From the NCBI GenBank assembly GCA_944385415.1, contig CALWXC010000016.1, positions 1 through 64,000 of the forward strand: 64,000 bases of DNA, given 5' to 3'. Numbering within the stretch: position 1 is the first letter of the stretch; every line of letters begins with the position of its first letter. Of this stretch, positions 59,508-64,000 are shown one piece after another. The notes beneath the pieces were generated by a model. That model saw only the letters and a list, made by a program, of their open reading frames with translations, ran no database searches and was not told the DNA's origin. This DNA is from an uncultured Oscillospiraceae bacterium. GTDB taxonomy: Bacteria > Bacillota > Clostridia > Oscillospirales > Oscillospiraceae. Position numbers and translations under genes: made by a program.

Positions 59508-60647
59508 TTACACGCCGAAGAGGGTGCGCAGCGCCTGCTCATTGATCTTGGAGCCGATGACGCAGAGACGGCCGGTGACAGCGGGGCTGCCGTCGCGGAT
59601 ATCGGGATCACCGGGGACGTAATCGAAGTAAATCCACTGGCCGCCCTCGCCTTCCACATAGCCCTTGGCCCGCAGAACGAAGCCATACAGGGATTCATCC
59701 TCCAGCGCCGCCAGCATGGACGCAATGCCCACCTTGGTAAACTTCTTGGGCGTCTCCACACCCCAGGAGGTAAAGACCTCATCGGCGTGGTGGTGATGAT
59801 GGTCGTGGTCATGGCAGCCGCAATCGCAGTGCTCGTCGTGGTCATGTTCATGCTGGTGCTCATGGTCGTGGCAGCCACAGGTGCAGTCGGGGCCATGGTC
59901 ATGATCATGGTGGTGCTCATGATCGTGCTCATGGTCATGATGATGCTCGTGATCGTGGTCGTGGCAGCCGCAGTCACAATGCTCGTCGTGGTCATGCTCG
60001 TGATGATGGTGCTCATGGTCGTGCTCCAGGTGCTCCAGCTCCTGGGCCAGGGTGTTCTCCTGCTCCATGGCGGCGCGGAGCTGTTCACCGGTAAGCTGCT
60101 GCCAAGGTGTGGTGACAATGGTGGCGTGGTCGTTGCGGGTGCGGATCATCTCCACAGCCTGATGGAGCTTCTCCTCGCTGACCATGTCGATGCGGCTGAG
60201 GAAAATGGTCTGGGCCGTCTCAATCTGGTTGTTGTAGAACTCACCGAAGTTCTTCATATACATACGACACTTGGTGGCGTCGGCCACGGCCACGGCGCTG
60301 CCCAGCTCCACGCCGGGACGAAGTACCCGCTTGACGGCGGCGATGACGTCGGACAGCTTGCCAACGCCGGAGGGCTCAATGATAATACGGTCGGGGTTGT
60401 ACTGGTCCAGAACCTGGTTGAGGGCCTTGCCGAAGTCACCCACCAGACTGCAGCAGATGCAGCCGGAATTCATCTCTGTGATTTCGATACCGGCTTCTTT
60501 TAAAAAGCCGCCGTCAATGCCGATTTCACCGAACTCATTTTCAATGAGTACCAGCTTTTCGCCCTTGTAGGCCTCCTGAATCATCTTCTTGATCAGGGTA
60601 GTCTTACCGGCGCCCAGGAAGCCGGAGTAAATATCAATTTTCGTCAT
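59508..60647 (-). CDS. CobW/G3E-family GTPase metallochaperone with His/Cys-rich insert
   Basis: 379 residues. P-loop GFLGAGKTT (9-17), ENEFGEIGIDG, metal motif GCICC (62-66), the switch region IIIEPSGVGK and SRID as NKxD equivalent. Residues 207-288 are a low-complexity metal-binding stretch with about 37 His and three CxCGC modules (Cys224/226/228, 255/257/259, 274/276/278). The C-terminal CobW domain follows. Such proteins deliver zinc or nickel to enzymes using GTP. Start at 60647 (MTKIDIYSGF). Confidence 0.9.
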   Translation of the reverse strand: MTKIDIYSGFLGAGKTTLIKKMIQEAYKGEKLVLIENEFGEIGIDGGFLKEAGIEITEMNSGCICCSLVGDFGKALNQVLDQYNPDRIIIEPSGVGKLSDVIAAVKRVLRPGVELGSAVAVADATKCRMYMKNFGEFYNNQIETAQTIFLSRIDMVSEEKLHQAVEMIRTRNDHATIVTTPWQQLTGEQLRAAMEQENTLAQELEHLEHDHEHHHHEHDHDEHCDCGCHDHDHEHHHDHEHDHEHHHDHDHGPDCTCGCHDHEHQHEHDHDEHCDCGCHDHDHHHHHADEVFTSWGVETPKKFTKVGIASMLAALEDESLYGFVLRAKGYVEGEGGQWIYFDYVPGDPDIRDGSPAVTGRLCVIGSKINEQALRTLFGV

Positions 60648-60689
60648 GCGAACAGAACCTTTCCAATTATGAAATTTATGGTTAGTGTA

Positions 60690-60717
60690 AGTATACCACC
60701 AATTCGGCAAAAATCAA
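60690..60717 (-). promoter_or_regulatory. Promoter of the two CobW-type genes
   Basis: Minus strand: TTGATT (60717-60712), 16-nt spacer, TATACT (60695-60690). Confidence 0.65.
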
Positions 60718-60756
60718 TCCTGGCCGCATGGGGCAAAATTTTTTACGATTCAGGGG

Positions 60757-60788
60757 TTGACAAATGAGTACTGTTCTGGTAATATAAT
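60757..60788 (+). promoter_or_regulatory. Promoter of the tRNA-Ser pair
   Basis: TTGACA (60757-60762), then TAATAT at 60780-60785 (17-nt spacer) or TATAAT at 60783-60788 (20-nt spacer). Confidence 0.75.
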
Positions 60789-60814
60789 TTGCGTATCTCA
60801 CAAGGAACTGATCT

Positions 60815-60903
60815 GGAGAGATGTCCGAGCGGTTTAAGGAGCTGGTCTTGAAAACCAGTGACTCAGCAATGAGCCGTGGGTTCGAATCCCACTCTCTCCG
60901 CCA
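60815..60903 (+). tRNA. tRNA-Ser (TGA)
   Basis: 89 nt with encoded CCA. Acceptor GGAGAGA / TCTCTCC, anticodon arm CTGGT-CTTGAAA-ACCAG (anticodon TGA), long variable arm (GACTCAGCAATGAGC) typical of serine tRNA, T-arm GGTTCGAATCC. Confidence 0.95.
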
Positions 60904-60929
60904 TTCTTTCCGAGGTTCTGACCGGCCAT

Positions 60930-61021
60930 GGAGTGGTACCCAAGAGGCCGAAGGGGCTCCCCTGCTAAGGGAGTAGGCGTCTAAACAGCGCGCGAGGGTT
61001 CAAATCCCTCCCACTCCGCCA
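60930..61021 (+). tRNA. tRNA-Ser (GCT)
   Basis: 92 nt with encoded CCA. Acceptor GGAGTGG / CCACTCC, anticodon arm CTCCC-CTGCTAA-GGGAG (anticodon GCT), long variable arm, T-arm GGTTCAAATCC. Its 3' end is the probable integration site of the element that follows. Confidence 0.95.
60999..61021 (+). other. Putative attachment site at the tRNA-Ser 3' end
   Basis: T-arm and acceptor end of tRNA-Ser (GCT). The integrase gene ends 66 nt further on and points toward it, the usual geometry for integration into a tRNA 3' end. The second copy of the core should lie beyond the window, so this is inference. Confidence 0.45.
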
Positions 61022-61031
61022 CAGAAAATGA

Positions 61032-61059
61032 CCCGCAACCATTGAGGTTGCGGGCTTTT
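61032..61059 (+). terminator. Terminator of the tRNA-Ser pair
   Basis: 9-bp stem CCCGCAACC / GGTTGCGGG (61032-61040, 61046-61054), then CT5. Confidence 0.88.
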
Positions 61060-61086
61060 TCATGTTTTGAGGAAAATGGGTTACCC

Positions 61087-62268
61087 TTATTTTACCCTTA
61101 CGCGCATTTGAATGAATTTCTCCATTCGGTCGGCGCTCTCCTGTTTCATCTCCTCTGTGACGTGTCCATAGACGTCCAGCGTGAAGGCAGCGGTGGCATG
61201 GCCCAAGGTGTCCTGGACGGTTTTAATATCGTCCCCGGCCCGGATAGCCGCCACGGCGTAACTGTGCCGGAGATCGTGTACCCGCAGATCGGGACGGCCA
61301 ATCGACGCCGCTGCGTCTTTCAAATGCCGGAACACCGTATACGGTACCAGATGGCCGCCGGTGGCATTGGTCCACACCAGATTGTCAGGGTTGAACCACA
61401 GCGGCCCGGCAATTAGCCTTTGCTCTGCCTGATGGGCACGTTGACGCCGCAAAATTTCCACGACAAACGGGGCTGGAGTAATGGTCCGGGGTTTGCTGTT
61501 TTTGGTCGGGGCAAGGTAATACTTGCCGCCGGCCTTTTTCTGTTTCTGGAGCTGCTGGCAGATGGTCACCACTCCCCTGTCCAGATCGACACAATCCCAG
61601 GTCAGCCCCAGCAGCTCCCCTTCCCGTAGACCGGTAAACAGGGCCATGGTCAGCGGTGCTTCAAACGGATCGCCCTCCAGGGCGCTCAACAGCTGCCGCA
61701 TCTGCTCACTGTCCAGGGGCCGTATCTCAGGCCGCTGGTGCTTCGGCAGCGTACAAGCCGCCGCCGGGTTGGTTCCCAGTATTCCGTTTTTCACGGCCTG
61801 CTGCAATGCCTTATGTAGAATGCCATGGACATTGTGGACCGTCTTGGCCGACAGCTTTTCCCCCAGGCGATTATAAAATAGCTGGATATCATGGGGCTGC
61901 AGCTTGACCAGCTGTGCCGCACCCAGGCCGGGGATAATATGATTCCGAATGGCCGCCTGATACGCTGCCAGCGTCAGCGGTTTGATATCCACCAGATATG
62001 CTTCCTGCCAAATACCCAGCCAGGCCGCTACGGTCATTTTGACGGGATCGCGGTAGGTACCGTTATCTACGGCAGCGGCGGCGGCCTGGATTTTCTCCCG
62101 GACTTCCTTCTGGGTTTTACCGTAAAAGGAGCGCTGCTTCTGCCGCCCGGTGCCGGGATCACGTCCAACGGTCACACGGCCCTCCCAGTAGATGTATTCT
62201 TTTCCGTCACGGAGGACTGTCTTTTTGCGAATGCTGCCGCCACCAGCGGCACCTTTGCCTTTTGCCAT
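61087..62268 (-). CDS. Site-specific tyrosine recombinase (phage/ICE-type integrase)
   Basis: 393 residues. N-terminal DNA-binding part (GSIRKKTVLRDGKEYIYWEGRVTVG..), SAM-like core-binding domain (about 70-165) and catalytic domain with Arg in TGLREGELLGL, HDLRHSYAV (His-x2-Arg), GHATAAF and the tyrosine in LDVYGHV. Integrates and excises the element it belongs to. ATG at 62268 after GGAGGGAG. Confidence 0.95.
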   Translation of the reverse strand: MAKGKGAAGGGSIRKKTVLRDGKEYIYWEGRVTVGRDPGTGRQKQRSFYGKTQKEVREKIQAAAAAVDNGTYRDPVKMTVAAWLGIWQEAYLVDIKPLTLAAYQAAIRNHIIPGLGAAQLVKLQPHDIQLFYNRLGEKLSAKTVHNVHGILHKALQQAVKNGILGTNPAAACTLPKHQRPEIRPLDSEQMRQLLSALEGDPFEAPLTMALFTGLREGELLGLTWDCVDLDRGVVTICQQLQKQKKAGGKYYLAPTKNSKPRTITPAPFVVEILRRQRAHQAEQRLIAGPLWFNPDNLVWTNATGGHLVPYTVFRHLKDAAASIGRPDLRVHDLRHSYAVAAIRAGDDIKTVQDTLGHATAAFTLDVYGHVTEEMKQESADRMEKFIQMRVRVK

Positions 62269-62291
62269 ACCATTCTCCCTCCTATGAATAG

Positions 62292-62325
62292 CCCGGTGTC
62301 CAGATTGGACACCGGGTTTTTATGT
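62292..62325. terminator. Hairpin after the exonuclease gene
   Basis: 10-bp stem CCCGGTGTCC / GGACACCGGG (62292-62301, 62307-62316), T-run on the plus side. Its core GTGTCCAGATTGGACAC differs by one base from the palindrome at 63504. Confidence 0.7.
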
Positions 62326-63477
62326 TTCCAAATCAGGCACAGCAGGACCAATCCGCCGTCTGCAAATATCATGAAACAGTAATCCAGTTGCCAGTGCGTC
62401 CGAACTGGCTTTGTGGCTGTCCTCCCGAATAATATGGAGAATATCCCGGCACAAATAGTCCAGCTTAAATTCAGCACACCATCCATATGTTTTACGGGCA
62501 AGCTCCAAGGTATCATAGCACTTTGTCTTTTTTAGCCCCCTGGTAATTTCCCACATGGCCCGTGAACCGTTTGTCAGCAGGAAATTGGCGTCAAAAGTAA
62601 GATTATGCCCTACAATCGGAAGACCGGCTCCAAGCAATTCATCCAGTGCAGGAATCACCTGCTCGATGTACGGCGCAGTTTCTACATCCTGCTCGGTAAT
62701 GCCGTTCACTCTTTGGGCGGATGGATTCAACCCTTTTCGCGGCTTTACAAACGTGGAAAAACACTTTACCGTGGAAAAATTCGTAAACTGCACAGCTGCA
62801 ATCTGGATGATTTCCGCATTGACTGGGGAAAGGCCCGTTGTTTCCAGGTCGATGACAATAAACGAACTGAGACGTGCTACGGAACTTCTGGCGGTAATAT
62901 TGGTCACGTTCAACGGAAAAACATCATAGGATTTTTGCTCGGTTTGGCTCATATCCAGAATGGGGAAGCCAATTTCGGTGAGACTGGAGATCATGGTGGA
63001 ATACGTTTCGCTATGGTCAATAAGTTCCTGCGCCCGCTTTTGTACGTCCCGCTGACGGGCAATCAGATCGCTTAAATAAACGTTATTTTGAGAATCCAGT
63101 GTAATGTAACCAAACAAATCATGGTACCATTTCCCGGGATAATTGGAGGATTGACAGTCCTGCAATATCCGTCGCAGTAAGTGCGGGTTACTGGGCGTTT
63201 GCTCAATGATCGCTACAAACTCGTCTACCGCCTGAACGGCTGTTCGTGCATCCGCAAGTGTGCAGGATTTAAACTGCAATTCTGTATGCGCATAAATTTC
63301 CCGCATATGCTGATACAGTTTTTCTGTCTCGGCAATCGCTGTTTCCTCGGCAAACCGCTCCCTTTTCTCCTTGGACAATCGTTCTGCTTCTATATTGGCT
63401 TCATGGCAGGAATAGCAGATATCGGTGTTTTCATAGAGGAAAAACTTCCTCTTACCGCATTGCGCACATCGTTTCAT
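62320..63477 (-). CDS. Exonuclease (DnaQ/RNase T fold) with N-terminal zinc ribbon
   Basis: 385 residues. N-terminal CxxC...CxxC ribbon (CAQCGKRKFFLYENTDICYSC, Cys4/7/20/23), a coiled-coil-like charged region (about 28-60), a middle region, then a DEDDh exonuclease: VIDLETTGLSP, GHNLTFDANFLL and HKASSDALATG. This is the proofreading-exonuclease fold seen in DNA polymerase III epsilon, RNase T and many mobile-element nucleases. Start at 63477 after GGTGGA; the longer frame reads through the palindrome at 63504. Confidence 0.82.
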   Translation of the reverse strand: MKRCAQCGKRKFFLYENTDICYSCHEANIEAERLSKEKRERFAEETAIAETEKLYQHMREIYAHTELQFKSCTLADARTAVQAVDEFVAIIEQTPSNPHLLRRILQDCQSSNYPGKWYHDLFGYITLDSQNNVYLSDLIARQRDVQKRAQELIDHSETYSTMISSLTEIGFPILDMSQTEQKSYDVFPLNVTNITARSSVARLSSFIVIDLETTGLSPVNAEIIQIAAVQFTNFSTVKCFSTFVKPRKGLNPSAQRVNGITEQDVETAPYIEQVIPALDELLGAGLPIVGHNLTFDANFLLTNGSRAMWEITRGLKKTKCYDTLELARKTYGWCAEFKLDYLCRDILHIIREDSHKASSDALATGLLFHDICRRRIGPAVPDLET

Positions 63478-63503
63478 AAACAATTCCACCTGTGTGTTTA
63501 TTG

Positions 63504-63520
63504 GTGTCCAAATTGGACAC
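63504..63520. promoter_or_regulatory. GTGTCCAAATTGGACAC palindrome upstream of the exonuclease gene
   Basis: Perfect 8-1-8 palindrome 27 nt before the start codon, in the 49-nt gap between the two minus-strand genes. Nearly the same motif lies just past the other end of the gene (62296-62312). Confidence 0.7.
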
Positions 63521-63526
63521 TTGAGA

Positions 63527-64000
63527 TTATTGTGACCGGGTAAACAGCGTTGTCCCAGCATTATCTTTCACAAAGACTTGCGCCAGTCCATACTCTTTCG
63601 CGTAGTTGCCAAATACAGTATTGCCAATCCGGTCAATATCCTCTTGGCTGGCATCTCCGACAATAACAACGGCATAACTTTCGCCGTCAGCAGTTGAATA
63701 GACTTCATAGCCCTCAATGGCTCCATACCAGGATGTGGCCCATTCCGGGTTACCAGCGCCGCCAAAGCTGCCCAGCATCTCATCAGCCAGCAGCTGCGTG
63801 GTATCTTCATCCAGCGTTGCTTCTGATGCAGACGCGGCATCTGTAAACTCATAACGAAAGCCAAAAGAATGTTCCATTGTGATTCCCTCGGCGGTTTCAA
63901 CGTTGATTCTCGCATAGGTACTGCTTCCAGGTCCCACTTCCTCCGGATAGATGGTGTCCTCTCCAACCATGGAGCCGGACGCATCATAAAAGCACACATG
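63527..64000 (-). CDS. Partial gene, FxLYD-like secreted or membrane protein (N-terminus outside the window)
   Basis: At least 157 residues, open to the window edge. The first visible part (VCFYDASGSMVGEDTIYPEEVGPGSSTYARIN) has the beta-sandwich pattern of FxLYD-type domains, and the rest is a small alpha/beta domain (GAIEGYEVYSTADGESYAVVIVGDASQEDIDRIGNTVFGNYA). The true start, and any signal peptide, should lie past 64000. Function unknown; part of the integrated region. Confidence 0.6.
   Translation of the reverse strand, partial: HVCFYDASGSMVGEDTIYPEEVGPGSSTYARINVETAEGITMEHSFGFRYEFTDAASASEATLDEDTTQLLADEMLGSFGGAGNPEWATSWYGAIEGYEVYSTADGESYAVVIVGDASQEDIDRIGNTVFGNYAKEYGLAQVFVKDNAGTTLFTRSQ

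Larger units (their letters stand above)
61022..64000. mobile_element. Left end of an integrated element (extends past the window)
   Basis: Tyrosine integrase next to a tRNA gene, followed by an exonuclease gene and a partial gene that are lower in GC than the chromosome. No structural phage or conjugation genes are visible in this 3 kb, so the class of element is open. Confidence 0.6.

Noticed and set aside
58479..60503. 674-codon open frame antisense to both CobW-type genes
   Set aside because: Part of it is a Val/Met run that is simply the complement of the His-rich repeat; no ribosome site.

Overview
The window is GC-rich chromosomal DNA from a spore-former-type Clostridium relative, most likely Oscillospiraceae (Flavonifractor/Oscillibacter-like). 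The pointers are a PolC-type replicase, the gene order pyrH-frr-uppS-cdsA-dxr-rseP-ispG-polC, YlmH, DUF896, XpaC and SpoIVFB-like genes, and strong consensus sigma-A promoters. Genus assignment is inference; no rRNA is present.

Layout. 1-1.4 kb: a small iron-sulfur operon (ferredoxin, NapH-like membrane protein, ArsR regulator). 1.4-4.3 kb: a divergent PfkB-family kinase, a phosphodiester glycosidase and a small membrane protein. 4.6-15.7 kb, minus strand: the lipid, isoprenoid, translation and replication cluster. 16-25.7 kb: glnS, a GH25 muramidase divergent from capA-dCMP deaminase, a GNAT enzyme, and an ABC exporter divergent from a PadR-DUF2812 pair. 25.8-31.1 kb: diaminopropionate ammonia-lyase, then a membrane J-domain protein divergent from an HscC-type Hsp70. 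31.2-35.2 kb: GNAT, tRNA-Pro, an M50 protease and a radical SAM-DUF2344 pair. 35.2-40 kb, minus strand: an amino-acid ABC importer, a methionine gamma-lyase-like enzyme and a TIGR04255 protein. 40-45.4 kb: an alpha/beta hydrolase, nrdD with two NrdR boxes, and a cation diffusion facilitator. 45.6-50.3 kb: a BMP-type nucleoside ABC operon. 50.4-60.7 kb: an XpaC-like protein, two flavoproteins, an ArsP_2-like permease with a Fur-family regulator, ylmH, DUF896, DUF1294, a lipoprotein and two CobW-type GTPases, one with a long His/Cys metal-binding insert. 60.8-64 kb: two tRNA-Ser genes, then an integrase pointing back at the tRNA and lower-GC cargo, read as the left end of an integrated element.

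The most unusual signal is not a gene. At least eight intergenic regions carry a mosaic of short hairpin modules. One type is a 25-nt unit (7-bp stem, 4-nt loop, 7-nt spacer), tandemly repeated in register, with stems that differ between copies but stay paired. In the orientation usually found just after a stop codon its loops read TGCG or TACG, which fits the UNCG tetraloop class. This suggests selection on RNA structure at gene 3' ends.

Metal and redox handling recurs: an Fe-S operon, an apparent Mn-type CDF exporter, a Fur-boxed permease-fur operon and a metallochaperone-like GTPase pair. Most starts were moved inward from the longest open frame because a Shine-Dalgarno sequence sits 6-9 nt before an internal ATG, GTG or TTG.
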